Shown here: positions 50,762 through 60,214 of the stretch, piece after piece
Layout: each line of letters starts with the position of its first letter
Position numbering within the stretch: position 1 is the stretch's first letter
Assembly (NCBI GenBank): GCA_944319915.1
Contig: CALUEY010000033.1
Location: 1-64,000, forward strand
DNA: 64,000 nt
Reading direction: 5' to 3'
Origin: an uncultured Prevotella sp.
GTDB taxonomy: Bacteria; Bacteroidota; Bacteroidia; Bacteroidales; Bacteroidaceae
Notes under the pieces: model-generated
Told to the model about the DNA's origin: nothing
What the model saw: only the letters and a program-made list of their open reading frames with translations
Databases searched by the model: none
Made by a program: the position numbers and the translations under genes

Positions 50762-53707
50762 ATGAAACAAAAATTACTCAGAAAGGGCCTGATGCTACTC
50801 GCGGCAGTGTTCGCAGGCAGCATAATGCAAGCCCAGGATGTGTATGACATCAGCACCTTTGGCGCAGGCCAGCCCAACGGTACAGTAGTCACCGTCCTGA
50901 ATGGGGCCAACAGCTCCATAACATTCGGCAAGGGTTCGGGAACTAACGACCCTAAATTCTACGGTAGTGGAAGTGAAATACGCTTCTACGGCAAAAACAC
51001 CATGACCGTAGCTGCCAACGCTGGCGGCACCATCACGGACATATCCTTCGAGTACACCAGCAAAAGCCCAAAGGATGGAGGCTATGACATCTCAACCGGC
51101 AGCTACGACTACTCAGCCCAAACTTGGACGGGCAATGCCAGCTCTGTGACGCTCAATAGCACCGTAACGGGACAGTATGTGATAAAGAAAATCACCGTCA
51201 CCATCGAGGGCGACCTGAAGACACCCACCACCCTGACCTTCGGCGAGGACGTTGACGGCCAGACCATCACCGTGCTGCAAGGCAAGGAGGCCGAGTTCAC
51301 GGCCCCCAAGGCCACGCTCACCCCGGCAGAGGCAGGACAGGTGGCCTACGCGAGCGACAACGAGGCAGTGGCCAAGGTTGACGCCACCACGGGTGCCGTG
51401 ACCTTTGGCAGCGAGCTGGGCCAGGCCACCATCACCGCCAGCTACGCCGGCAACGATGCCTACGGCCCTTCGTCGGCGCAGTACACCATCGACTACAAGA
51501 AAGACTATAGCAACGCCCTCTTCTACGAGAGCTTCGACCAGAACACCGGCCAGGGCGGCAACGACGGCCTTTGGAACGGCAACGCCGGCCAGGGCGACAT
51601 AACCTACGACAACGAGGGATGGACACTCGGCAACGGCGGCCGCGCCAACAAGTGCGTAAAGCTCGGCGCAAGCAAAGAGGCAGGTTCAATTGAAACTCCC
51701 GCCCTGGCAGGCCTCAACGGCGACGCCACGCTCTACTTCAAGGCTGGCGCATGGAAAGGCGATGCCACCACGCTCAACGTAACCGTGAGCGGCGGCGGAC
51801 AGATAGCCAACGGCACCGTAACGCTGCCTGACGCACAGTGGGGCGAATACGAGCTTACCATCCTCGGCGGAACGGCTGAGACCAAGATAATGTTTGCCTC
51901 CGACCCATCGGGCGACAACCGCTTCTTCCTCGACGAGGTGGCCGTGGTGGCCACAGGTTCGAGCACTGTCGTTGTGGCAGCGCCCGTGATTGAAGGCGAA
52001 GAGGAGTTTGACGGCCGTGCCACCGTCACCATCACCGCCGAGGATGGCGCCAAGATTTACTACACCACCGACGGCAGCGAGCCCACGGAGCAGAGCCAGG
52101 AGTACACCGCCCCGTTCGACGTGACCGAGGCCACCACAGTGAAGGCCATAGCCGTGAAGGACGGCAAGGCCAGCTCGGTGGCCACCAAGGAGTTCCGCCC
52201 CATTGAGTACATGACCATAGCCGGCATCAACGACCTGAGCAAGGACCAGGCCGGGCTGAACGTAAGGTTCACCGAGGCCAAGGTGACCTACGTTGACGGC
52301 AAGGGCAACATCTACCTGCGCGAGGGCGGCATGGCCGTGATGCTGTACAACACCGCGCTCGAGATGCCCGTGAACGCCATCGTGAGCGGCACGGTGAAGA
52401 TGGACTACAAGAACTACCGCAGCATACACGAGCTGGTGGACAACAGCCAGACCACGGCCGAGGGCCTTACCATCACCCCGAGCGACGTGGCGGCCGAGCC
52501 TACCCCGGCCACCATCGAGGAGCTGATGGCCATGGAGCACATCTGCGACTACGTGCTGCTGAGCAAGGTGACGATAACCAGCGAGCAGTCAGACAAGTAC
52601 ACCAACTACTACGCCGAGGCCGACGGCCAGAAGATACAGCTCTACGGCAACGACAACGCCGTGAAGGACTATGCCGGCGACGGCAAGGAGTATGACCTCA
52701 CCGCAGTGTTCAACGCCACATACAACGGCGCAGCCGAGGTGCTGCCCATAGCCGTGACGCCCTACGTGGCACCGGGCGAGCTGGCTGCTCCCGCGATAGA
52801 CGGCCCGGCCGAGTTTGAGGGCAAGGCCACAGTGACCATCACCGCAGAGGAAGGCGCCACCATCTACTACACCACCGACGGCAGCGAGCCTACCACCGGG
52901 AGCCAGGAGTACGCAGCCCCGTTCGAGGTGACCACCACCACCACCGTGAAGGCCATAGCCGTGAAGGGCAGCCAGACAAGCCCCGTGGCCGAGAAGACGC
53001 TCAAGGCCGTTGAGTTCAGTAACGTGACCATAGCCAGCCTCAACGAGCTTACCGCCGACAAGGACTACGTAAACCTCACGCTCAACGGCGCAAAGGTGGT
53101 CTACGTTGACGGCAAGACCATCCACCTGCGCGAGGGCGACAAGGCCATCATGCTCTACAACACCAGCATAGTGATGCCCGCCAACGCCATCGTGAGCGGC
53201 AGCGTGAAAGGCGACTTCGCTTACTACCACGGCATACCCGAGCTTAAGGACAACGCCTTCACCAACGCCGACGCACTGACCATCACCGAGAGCCAGGACG
53301 AGGCACAGCCCACCCCGGCCACCATCGCCGAGCTGCTGGCCATGGAGCACAAGTGCGACTACGTGATGCTCACCCGCGTGACCATCACCAGCGAGAAGGA
53401 CGGCAATTACACCAACTACTACGCCGAGGCCGACGGCCAGAAGATACAGCTCTTCGGCAACGACAACGCCGTGAAGAGCTATGCCGGCGACGGCAATGAG
53501 TACAACCTCACCGCAGTGTTCAACGCCATCTACGACGACGTGGCGCAGGTTGAGCCCATCAAGGTGACCACAGCCGACGCCATCAGCGGCGTGGAGGCCG
53601 GCACCGGCCTCGCCGACCAGCCCGTTTACAACCTGGCAGGCCAGCGCCTGCAGAAGCCGCAGAAGGGCATTAACATCATCGGCGGCAAGAAGGTGGTGAT
53701 AAAGTAA
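50762..53707 (+). CDS. Large secreted multidomain protein with duplicated chitobiase-C/DUF5689-like modules
   Basis: A 981-residue exported protein (signal MKQKLLRKGLMLLAAVFAGS). N-terminal beta-sandwich (25-150), a Big-like segment (EAGQVAYASDNEAVAKVDAT, about 190-235), and a carbohydrate-binding-like domain (ESFDQNTGQGGNDGLW, about 255-395). Then a module is repeated twice: CHB_HEX_C (GAKIYYTTDGSEPTEQSQEY; GATIYYTTDGSEPTTGSQEY) plus an OB-like DUF5689 domain (NIYLREGGMAVMLYNTALEM; TIHLREGDKAIMLYNTSIVM). The last residues are VYNLAGQRLQKPQKGINIIG followed by GKKVVIK, a sorting-like tail. Probably cell-surface; substrate unknown. Confidence 0.8.
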   Translation: MKQKLLRKGLMLLAAVFAGSIMQAQDVYDISTFGAGQPNGTVVTVLNGANSSITFGKGSGTNDPKFYGSGSEIRFYGKNTMTVAANAGGTITDISFEYTSKSPKDGGYDISTGSYDYSAQTWTGNASSVTLNSTVTGQYVIKKITVTIEGDLKTPTTLTFGEDVDGQTITVLQGKEAEFTAPKATLTPAEAGQVAYASDNEAVAKVDATTGAVTFGSELGQATITASYAGNDAYGPSSAQYTIDYKKDYSNALFYESFDQNTGQGGNDGLWNGNAGQGDITYDNEGWTLGNGGRANKCVKLGASKEAGSIETPALAGLNGDATLYFKAGAWKGDATTLNVTVSGGGQIANGTVTLPDAQWGEYELTILGGTAETKIMFASDPSGDNRFFLDEVAVVATGSSTVVVAAPVIEGEEEFDGRATVTITAEDGAKIYYTTDGSEPTEQSQEYTAPFDVTEATTVKAIAVKDGKASSVATKEFRPIEYMTIAGINDLSKDQAGLNVRFTEAKVTYVDGKGNIYLREGGMAVMLYNTALEMPVNAIVSGTVKMDYKNYRSIHELVDNSQTTAEGLTITPSDVAAEPTPATIEELMAMEHICDYVLLSKVTITSEQSDKYTNYYAEADGQKIQLYGNDNAVKDYAGDGKEYDLTAVFNATYNGAAEVLPIAVTPYVAPGELAAPAIDGPAEFEGKATVTITAEEGATIYYTTDGSEPTTGSQEYAAPFEVTTTTTVKAIAVKGSQTSPVAEKTLKAVEFSNVTIASLNELTADKDYVNLTLNGAKVVYVDGKTIHLREGDKAIMLYNTSIVMPANAIVSGSVKGDFAYYHGIPELKDNAFTNADALTITESQDEAQPTPATIAELLAMEHKCDYVMLTRVTITSEKDGNYTNYYAEADGQKIQLFGNDNAVKSYAGDGNEYNLTAVFNAIYDDVAQVEPIKVTTADAISGVEAGTGLADQPVYNLAGQRLQKPQKGINIIGGKKVVIK

Positions 53708-53746
53708 GGCCCCCTACCCCATGGCCTAAAAGCCACAACGCACGGA

Positions 53747-53781
53747 AGCGCGCAGCCCTGATGAGGGCCGCGCGCTTTTTC
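53747..53781 (+). terminator. Rho-independent terminator of the large secreted protein gene
   Basis: AAGCGCGCAGCCC pairs with GGGCCGCGCGCTT around TGATGA, followed by a T-run. It lies 40 nt past the stop and directly before a family B array. Confidence 0.85.
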
Positions 53782-53783
53782 AT

Positions 53784-53862
53784 TGGGCCTATATGGCCTA
53801 AAAGCCCCATTTGGCCTATAGGCCCTATAAGCCTTATAGGCCAAATAGGCCAAATAGGCAGC
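53784..53862 (+). repeat. Family B 9-nt array upstream of the mutS promoter
   Basis: About nine units (GGGCCTATA, TGGCCTAAA, AGCCCCATT, TGGCCTATA, GGCCCTATA, AGCCTTATA, GGCCAAATA twice). The right half GGCCCTATAAGCCTTATAGG then CCAAATAGGCCAAATA is nearly the same as the right half of the array at 44483-44575. Confidence 0.9.
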
Positions 53863-53870
53863 CCCCACGC

Positions 53871-53901
53871 CTTGTTTTTCGCCTTTTTTTAAGTAACTTT
53901 G
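53871..53901 (+). promoter_or_regulatory. Promoter for mutS
   Basis: CTTG (53871-53874), 19 nt, TAACTTTG (53894-53901), 53 nt before the ATG. One mismatch in the -33 box. Confidence 0.65.
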
Positions 53902-53954
53902 CAGGGCATACGGGCGCACCGCCCCACCCCGCCCCTAAAAAAACAAAACCCACA

Positions 53955-56579
53955 ATGGCCAAGAATGACAACGGGCTGACGCCTATGATGAAGCAGTTCT
54001 TCGAGCTCAAGGCGAAGCACCCCGACGCCGTGCTGCTCTTCCGCTGCGGCGACTTCTACGAGACTTACTGCGAGGACGCCGTGACGGCTTCGCGCATACT
54101 GGGCATAACGCTCACCAGGCGCGGCAACGGCGCCGGCGGCAAGACCGAGACTGAGATGGCCGGATTCCCCCACCACGCGCTCGACACCTACCTGCCAAGG
54201 CTCGTGCGAGCCGGAAAGCGCGTGGCCATCTGCGACCAGCTCGAGGACCCCAAGCTCACCAAGAAGCTCGTGAAGCGCGGCATCACCGAACTGGTGACGC
54301 CGGGCGTGGCCATGACCGACAACGTGCTCAACTACAAGGAGAACAACTTCCTGGCCGCCGTCCACATGGGCAAGGCGGCCTGCGGAGTGGCCTTCCTCGA
54401 CATCTCCACCGGCGAGTTCCTCACCGGCGAAGGCACGCCCGACTACGTGGAGAAGCTGCTGGCCAACTTCGCCCCCAAGGAGGTGCTGCACGAAAGGGGG
54501 CGCAAGGAGGAGTTCGAGCGCCGCTTCGGCACCAAGTTCTTCACCTTCGAGCTCGACGACTGGGTGTTCACCCCCCAGGCCGCACGCCAGAAGCTGCTGC
54601 GCCACTTCGGCGTGAGGAGCCTCAAGGGCTTCGGCGTTGACCACATGGAGAGCGGCATAGTGGCCAGCGGCGCCGTGCTGCAGTACCTCGAGATGACGCA
54701 GCACACGCACATAGGCCACATCACCTCGCTCGCACGCATCGAGGAGGAGCGCTACGTGAGGCTCGACAAGTTCACCATACGCTCGCTCGAGCTGCTGCAG
54801 CCCATGCAGGAGGGGGGAGCGTCGCTGCTCGACGTGATAGACCGCACAGTGTCGCCCATGGGCGGCAGGATGCTGCGCCGCTGGGTGGTGTTCCCCCTGA
54901 AGGACGAGCGGCCCATACGCGAGCGGCTCGGCGTGGTGGAGCACTTCTTCCGCCGGCCCGACTTCCGCCGCTGCGTCGACGACCAGCTGCGCCGCGTGGG
55001 CGACCTCGAACGCATCATCTCGAAGGTGGCCGTGGGCCGCGTGTCGCCGCGCGAGGTGGCCCAGCTGCGCGTGGCCCTCGAGGCCGTGAGGCCCATCAAG
55101 GCAGCCTGCCTCGCCACCGGCAACGAGGCCCTGGAGCGGGTGGGGGAGCAGCTGAGCCTGTGCGAGTCGCTGCGAGGGCGAATAGAGCGCGAGCTGGCCG
55201 CCGACCCGCCGCAGCTCGTGGCCAAGGGCGGCGTGATAAACAGCGGCGTGAGCCCACAGCTCGACGAGCTGCGCTCCATAGCCTCGGGCGGCAAGGACTA
55301 CCTGATGCGCATACAGGAGCGCGAAACCGAGCTCACGGGCATAGCCAGCCTCAAGATAGGCTACAACAACGTGTTCGGCTACTACCTCGAGGTGCGCAAC
55401 ACCTACAAGGACAAGGTGCCGCCCACGTGGGTGCGCAAGCAGACCCTGGCCAACGCCGAGCGCTACATAACGCAGGAGCTGAAGGAGTACGAGGAGAAGA
55501 TACTCGGCGCCGAGGACAAGATACTGGCCCTCGAGGCAAGGCTCTTCGGCGAGCTGGTGATGTCGATGCAGGAGTTCATACCTCAGATACAGACAGACGC
55601 CAACCTCCTGGCACGCCTCGACTGCCTCCTGTCGCTGGCCAAGGCCGCCGAGGAGCACCGCTACGTGAGGCCCGAGGTTGACTCCTCCGACGTGATAGAC
55701 ATCACCCAGGGCCGCCACCCCGTGATAGAGACGCAGCTGCCGCCGGGCGAGAGCTACGTGCCCAACGACATACACCTCGACTCCGAAAGCCAGCAGATAA
55801 TGATAATAACCGGCCCAAACATGGCCGGCAAGTCGGCCCTGCTGCGCCAAACCGCGCTGATAGTGCTGTTGGCCCAGATAGGCAGCTTCGTGCCGGCAGA
55901 AGCCGCGAAAATAGGCCTGGTGGACAAGATATTCACCCGAGTGGGCGCCAGCGACAACATATCGCTCGGCGAATCCACGTTCATGGTGGAGATGACCGAG
56001 GCCGCCAACATCCTCAACAACGCCTCGCCGCGCTCGCTCGTGCTCTTCGACGAGCTGGGCCGCGGCACCAGCACCTACGACGGCATATCCATAGCCTGGG
56101 CCATAGTGGAGTACCTCCACGAGCAGCCCAGGGCCCGCGCGCGCACCCTCTTCGCCACCCACTACCACGAGCTCAACGAGATGGAGAAGCACTTCAGCCG
56201 CATCAAGAACTTCAACGTGAGCGTAAAGGAGCAGGACGGCAAGGTGATCTTCCTGCGCAAGCTCCAGCCCGGCGGCTCGGAGCACTCCTTCGGCATACAC
56301 GTGGCCGAGATAGCGGGCATGCCCCGCAGCATAGTCAGGCGCGCCAACGTAATCCTGAGCCAGCTCGAGGCCGAGGGCGCCGGCGTAGGCTCGGCCGGCA
56401 AGCCCACCGCCGCCATAGCCCAGGGCCGCGAGGGCATGCAGCTCAGCTTCTTCCAGCTCGACGACCCCGTGCTCTGCCAGATACGCGACGAGATCCTCGG
56501 CCTCGACATCAACAACCTAACCCCCGTGGAGGCCCTCAACAAGCTCAACGACATAAAGAAGATAGTGGGGGGGAAGTGA
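53955..56579 (+). CDS. mutS: DNA mismatch repair protein MutS
   Basis: Mismatch recognition ATPase, 874 residues from ATG 53955 ([20 protein letters not shown]). The mismatch-binding Phe-x-Glu lies in [14 protein letters not shown] (near residue 36). Walker A is [14 protein letters not shown] (near 619), Walker B region [16 protein letters not shown] (near 697), and the helix-turn-helix end includes [20 protein letters not shown]. The longer ORF begins in the family B array and crosses the promoter, so it is rejected. It is the only gene with its own promoter between two terminated units. Confidence 0.97.
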   Translation: MAKNDNGLTPMMKQFFELKAKHPDAVLLFRCGDFYETYCEDAVTASRILGITLTRRGNGAGGKTETEMAGFPHHALDTYLPRLVRAGKRVAICDQLEDPKLTKKLVKRGITELVTPGVAMTDNVLNYKENNFLAAVHMGKAACGVAFLDISTGEFLTGEGTPDYVEKLLANFAPKEVLHERGRKEEFERRFGTKFFTFELDDWVFTPQAARQKLLRHFGVRSLKGFGVDHMESGIVASGAVLQYLEMTQHTHIGHITSLARIEEERYVRLDKFTIRSLELLQPMQEGGASLLDVIDRTVSPMGGRMLRRWVVFPLKDERPIRERLGVVEHFFRRPDFRRCVDDQLRRVGDLERIISKVAVGRVSPREVAQLRVALEAVRPIKAACLATGNEALERVGEQLSLCESLRGRIERELAADPPQLVAKGGVINSGVSPQLDELRSIASGGKDYLMRIQERETELTGIASLKIGYNNVFGYYLEVRNTYKDKVPPTWVRKQTLANAERYITQELKEYEEKILGAEDKILALEARLFGELVMSMQEFIPQIQTDANLLARLDCLLSLAKAAEEHRYVRPEVDSSDVIDITQGRHPVIETQLPPGESYVPNDIHLDSESQQIMIITGPNMAGKSALLRQTALIVLLAQIGSFVPAEAAKIGLVDKIFTRVGASDNISLGESTFMVEMTEAANILNNASPRSLVLFDELGRGTSTYDGISIAWAIVEYLHEQPRARARTLFATHYHELNEMEKHFSRIKNFNVSVKEQDGKVIFLRKLQPGGSEHSFGIHVAEIAGMPRSIVRRANVILSQLEAEGAGVGSAGKPTAAIAQGREGMQLSFFQLDDPVLCQIRDEILGLDINNLTPVEALNKLNDIKKIVGGK

Positions 56580-56627
56580 TATGCTTATTTACATTTATTT
56601 GAAGTTCATCCTTTAATTTTCATCATA

Positions 56628-56852
56628 ATGCCTACATTCATCTTTTACACATTGGAAGGTTATGCCGAAGCTCCCGACGGCAGACGGGTGGAAAACTGCC
56701 AGCTGCTGGGCGAAGCCTGCGGCGAAAACGCGAGCGACGCGCTCGCTAACCTGCTGAGCGAGAACCGGTGGATAGGGGAGCACGGCTTCAGCGTAGGGAT
56801 AGGTGAGATAATAGCCCGGGAGCTTTCGGATACAAAGAGGCACCTGCTCTGA
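56628..56852 (+). CDS. Small protein of unknown function
   Basis: 74 residues, MPTFIFYTLEGYAEAPDGRR through ENCQLLGEACGENASDALAN to the end ARELSDTKRHLL. An amphipathic alpha/beta pattern, no signal peptide or membrane segment. The start follows TTAATTTTCATCATA. Codon use looks like neighbouring genes, which supports coding. It lies 48 nt after mutS and may be read from the mutS transcript. No family recognised. Confidence 0.6.
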   Translation: MPTFIFYTLEGYAEAPDGRRVENCQLLGEACGENASDALANLLSENRWIGEHGFSVGIGEIIARELSDTKRHLL

Positions 56853-56887
56853 ATTTCATCCTGTTGTCATGTGGTAAAAGTGGCAAA

Positions 56888-56983
56888 ATGATGCACAGCA
56901 AGGTGGCTATACCTCTGTTAACGACGGTTGTAATTATTGCGACCGTCGCTTGGGCAGGCAATTCACCGTCTTTTCCGCTGTGA
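56888..56983 (+). CDS. Possible 31-residue membrane or signal peptide (micro-ORF)
   Basis: The frame reads MMHSKVAIPLLTTVVIIATV then AWAGNSPSFPL. It has one strongly hydrophobic segment flanked by a Lys and an AWA signal-cleavage-like site, so it could be a tiny membrane peptide or the relic of an exported protein's signal sequence. The region 56853-57030 has nothing else. Support is only hydrophobicity and position. Confidence 0.25.
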   Translation: MMHSKVAIPLLTTVVIIATVAWAGNSPSFPL

Positions 56984-57018
56984 ATCGAGGTAAGGCTCTC
57001 TCAGCAGCGTGAAACCTG

Positions 57019-57071
57019 CCATATCGCAACGCGAAACGCGCCGCCTTGGGCTTCAAGGCGGCGCGTTTCGC
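57019..57071 (-). terminator. Strong hairpin (family E) downstream of xpt
   Basis: GCGAAACGCGCCGCCTTG (57031-57048) pairs perfectly with CAAGGCGGCGCGTTTCGC (57054-57071). The left arm lies within CCATATCGCAACGCGAAACG, also found at 33412. It lies 36 nt past the xpt stop. There is no T-run, so termination is likely but not certain. Confidence 0.6.
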
Positions 57072-57106
57072 ATCTTGCTGGCAGTCAAGGCGATGGCGGG
57101 CGGCAG

Positions 57107-57673
57107 TCACTCCAGCTCTATGCGGCAGCCGTCGAGGCTCTTGACGGTGGCCAGGGCGGTGTAGTCGATGCCAAGGGAGCGGAGCAGGTCGCCGCCGTGC
57201 TGGAATGCCTTCTCGATGAGGAAGGCCATGGCCTCGATGCGCGCGCCGGCCTGCCGGCAGAGGTCGATTACGCCCTTGGCGGCGTTGCCGTTGGCCAGGA
57301 AGTCATCGATGAAGAGCACGCGGTCGGCAGGCGTGAGGAAGTCGGCGCTGATGCACACGGTGTAGTCGCGGTCCTTGGTAAAGGAGTGGACGGTGGCCGA
57401 GAGCATTCGCTCCATGGTCTTGGGCTGCTTCTTCTTTATGAACACCACGGGCAGCTGCATGAGGTAGCCCGTCATTATGGCCGGTGCGATGCCGCTGGCC
57501 TCGATGGTGACTATCTTGTTTATAGCCCGCCCGGCGTAGATGCGGGCCAGCTCGCGGGCCAGCTCCATCATGAGGTTGGGGTCCATCTGGTGGTTTATGA
57601 AGCTGTCCACCTTGAGTATGCCGCCGGGATAGCACTTGCCGTCCTGCAGTATGCGTCTTTTCAGCAGTTCCAT
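57107..57673 (-). CDS. xpt: Xanthine phosphoribosyltransferase
   Basis: Salvages xanthine to XMP. 188 residues with the Xpt-type N-terminus [20 protein letters not shown], substrate loop [32 protein letters not shown] and the PRPP-binding motif [20 protein letters not shown]. The ATG overlaps the TGA of the upstream gene by one base (TGATG), so it is the last gene of a translationally coupled operon. Confidence 0.95.
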   Translation of the reverse strand: MELLKRRILQDGKCYPGGILKVDSFINHQMDPNLMMELARELARIYAGRAINKIVTIEASGIAPAIMTGYLMQLPVVFIKKKQPKTMERMLSATVHSFTKDRDYTVCISADFLTPADRVLFIDDFLANGNAAKGVIDLCRQAGARIEAMAFLIEKAFQHGGDLLRSLGIDYTALATVKSLDGCRIELE

Positions 57674-58143
57674 CAGTCAGTCTTCCGTCCGTCGATGTAT
57701 GTGTTGCGCTTGTCCTTGGCCACGCCCCGGCCTATGTGCCTGAATGTCTTTGCGTCGGCGCCGGCGATGGCCCGCCCGGCGTAGTATGCGCGGCGCGAGT
57801 CCTTGGCGTAGCCCCCGCCAAGGTCGGTGAAGGTCTCCGGGTCAGCGTCCTTTATCCCGTAGCCGTGGTAGCAGGCGTGGCTGCCGTCGCAGTGGTAGCC
57901 ACGGCTATAGGCATGGGCATAGCCGCAGCGGTGGTGGCCGCGCCGGTTGTGGCGGGGTGGGGCAGTGTGGCAGCCATGGTGGCCGGCGCTGGCCCGGCTG
58001 TAGCCGCAGCATCCGTGGCCGTAATACGCCTCGGCGGGCGCGGTGTTGTCGTCGCCGCCCTGCGTGAGCGAGTGGGCGGCCATGGCCACTGCTATGGCTA
58101 TTGCGGCCATGGCGCACCTCATGATGTTGCTCCTTGTTTTCAT
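57673..58143 (-). CDS. Secreted His/Cys/Gly-rich protein with DKNYV repeats
   Basis: 156 residues. N-terminal signal-like segment [18 protein letters not shown] after a short basic start. A striking region rich in His, Cys, Gly and Tyr follows ([36 protein letters not shown]). Two DKNYV-type repeats close it ([40 protein letters not shown]). The His/Cys region suggests metal binding. Both ends overlap neighbours: its ATG overlaps the lgt TGA (ATGA) and its TGA overlaps the xpt ATG. A GGAGG lies at good spacing upstream. Function unknown. Confidence 0.7.
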   Translation of the reverse strand: MKTRSNIMRCAMAAIAIAVAMAAHSLTQGGDDNTAPAEAYYGHGCCGYSRASAGHHGCHTAPPRHNRRGHHRCGYAHAYSRGYHCDGSHACYHGYGIKDADPETFTDLGGGYAKDSRRAYYAGRAIAGADAKTFRHIGRGVAKDKRNTYIDGRKTD

Positions 58144-59006
58144 TTCTTTCCTCCTTTACCGTTGGTTCCGGTCTCGGCCCCGAGGCGGCGCATCCACTTG
58201 CCACCGGCCATGCAGGCCACGCCTATGGCTATGAACGGCAGGCTCAAGAGCTGGCCCATGTCGAGCGGCAGCGAGGCCTCGAAGGCCTCCTGTATCTCCT
58301 TGGTGTACTCTATGAAGAAGCGGGCGGTGAAGATGAACGTGAGGCAGAGGCCGAAGAAGAAGCCCGTGCCAACCCTCTGCGGGCGGCGGCGGTAGATGGC
58401 CCAGCCTATGAAGAACAGCGCGGCGTAGGCCAGGGCCTCGTAGAGCTGGCCGGGGTGGCGCGGGTAGGGGTCGACGCGCTCGAAGATGAAGGCCCAAGGC
58501 ACCGTGGTCACCTTGCCTATTATCTCAGAGTTCATCAGGTTGCCCAGCCTTATGAGGCAGGCCGTGGTGGGCGTGGCTATGGCGATGTTGTCGAGCACGC
58601 GCCAAATGTTGAGCCTGGTCTTGCGCACGTAGAGCCACAGGGCTATCATCAGCCCTATGGTGCCGCCGTGGCTGGCCAGGCCCTCGTAGCCGGTGAACTT
58701 GACGCCTCCGTCGGCCATGAAGCGTATGGGCAGCACCATCTCCACGGCGTGCTGCCAGGAGGAGAGGAAGTAGTCGGGCTGGTAGAAGAGGCAGTGGCCC
58801 AGGCGCGAGCCAATGAGTATGCCCACGAAGCAGTAAACGAAGAGCGGGTCGAAGAGCTCAGAGCTTATCTTCTGCTCCTTGTATAGGCGCCTCACTATGA
58901 GGTAGGCCATCAAGAGGCCCACGAGCCAGCACAGCGAGTACCAGCGCAGGCCGAGGAAGGCCGTGAGGTCGGGGTTCCACACGATGTAAGAAAGGCAGTG
59001 TTGCAT
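58140..59006 (-). CDS. lgt: Prolipoprotein diacylglyceryl transferase
   Basis: Transfers diacylglycerol to the lipobox Cys of prelipoproteins in the inner membrane. 288 residues with about seven hydrophobic segments. Catalytic blocks are [17 protein letters not shown] and [32 protein letters not shown] is also present. The C-terminal end is basic (GTNGKGGKK). It is 31 nt downstream of ychF and overlaps the DKNYV gene. Confidence 0.96.
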   Translation of the reverse strand: MQHCLSYIVWNPDLTAFLGLRWYSLCWLVGLLMAYLIVRRLYKEQKISSELFDPLFVYCFVGILIGSRLGHCLFYQPDYFLSSWQHAVEMVLPIRFMADGGVKFTGYEGLASHGGTIGLMIALWLYVRKTRLNIWRVLDNIAIATPTTACLIRLGNLMNSEIIGKVTTVPWAFIFERVDPYPRHPGQLYEALAYAALFFIGWAIYRRRPQRVGTGFFFGLCLTFIFTARFFIEYTKEIQEAFEASLPLDMGQLLSLPFIAIGVACMAGGKWMRRLGAETGTNGKGGKK

Positions 59007-59037
59007 GGCTATGGTTCGTTTTGTTTCACCTTGCTGC

Positions 59038-60138
59038 CTACACGTTGAAGCGGAAGTGCATTATGTCGCCGTCCTGCACCACGTAGTCCTTGCCCTCTAT
59101 GCCCAGCTTGCCGGCCTCGCGCACGGCGGCCTCGGAACCATACTTTATGTAGTCGTCGTACTTGATGACCTCGGCGCGTATGAAGCCCTTCTCGAAGTCG
59201 GTGTGGATTACGCCGGCGCACTGCGGGGCCTTCCATCCCTTGTGGTATGTCCAAGCCTTCACCTCCATCTCGCCGGCGGTGATGAATGTCTCAAGGTTCA
59301 GGAGGGCGTAAGCCTTCTTTATGAGCCGGTTGACGCCGCTCTCCTCCAGGCCCAGCTCGCTGAGGAACATCTGCTTGTCGTCGTAAGATTCGAACGAGGC
59401 GATGTCCTCCTCGGTCTTGGCGGCTATCACCATGGCCTCGGCGCCCTCTTCGGCGGCTATCTCTTCGATGCGGGCGCTGTAGGCGTTGCCGCTGCGGGCC
59501 GACGCCTCGTCGACGTTGCACACGTAGAGCACGGGCTTGGCCGTGAGCAGGAAGAGTCCGCGTGCGGCGTCCTGCTCCTCCTTGGTGCCGAACTGCACGG
59601 TGCGGGCGTTCCTGCCCTGCTCCAGGGCCTGCCTGTAGGCCGTGAGCACGGCCACCTCGGTCTTGGCATCCTTGTTGCCGGCTGCGGCCACCTTCTGCTG
59701 CTTCTGCAGTCGGGCCTCCACGGTCTCGAGGTCCTTGAGCTGCAGCTCGGTGTCGATTATCTCCTTGTCGCGCACGGGGTCGATGGTGCCGTCCACGTGG
59801 GTTATGTTGTCGTCGTCGAAGCAGCGCAGCACGTGAATTATGGCGTCGGTCTCGCGGATGTTGCCCAGGAACTTGTTGCCCAGGCCCTCGCCCTTGCTGG
59901 CTCCCTTCACCAGGCCGGCTATGTCAACTATCTCGCACGTGGCCGGCACTATGCGGCCCGGGTGCACTATCTCGGCCAGGCGCGCCAGCCGCTCGTCGGG
60001 CACGGTTATCACGCCCACGTTGGGCTCTATGGTGCAGAAGGGGAAGTTGGCCGCCTGCGCCTTGGCGCTCGACAGGCAGTTGAACAGCGTTGACTTGCCC
60101 ACGTTAGGCAGGCCCACTATACCACATTTCAATGACAT
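59038..60138 (-). CDS. ychF: Ribosome-binding ATPase YchF
   Basis: An Obg-family P-loop protein that prefers ATP and binds ribosomes. 366 residues. Walker [13 protein letters not shown] (8-19). The altered specificity motif is NVDE (YVCNVDEAS) in place of NKx[21 protein letters not shown] and the C-terminal TGS-like domain ([40 protein letters not shown]) are present. It is 76 nt downstream of nadA and 31 nt upstream of lgt. Confidence 0.97.
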   Translation of the reverse strand: MSLKCGIVGLPNVGKSTLFNCLSSAKAQAANFPFCTIEPNVGVITVPDERLARLAEIVHPGRIVPATCEIVDIAGLVKGASKGEGLGNKFLGNIRETDAIIHVLRCFDDDNITHVDGTIDPVRDKEIIDTELQLKDLETVEARLQKQQKVAAAGNKDAKTEVAVLTAYRQALEQGRNARTVQFGTKEEQDAARGLFLLTAKPVLYVCNVDEASARSGNAYSARIEEIAAEEGAEAMVIAAKTEEDIASFESYDDKQMFLSELGLEESGVNRLIKKAYALLNLETFITAGEMEVKAWTYHKGWKAPQCAGVIHTDFEKGFIRAEVIKYDDYIKYGSEAAVREAGKLGIEGKDYVVQDGDIMHFRFNV

Positions 60139-60214
60139 ATCTCTCTTTTATAAGTTACGTTATATATATTTTTTTATTGTTCACCGGAAGTTGCTCCGTC
60201 ATGCCCGGCCTGGC

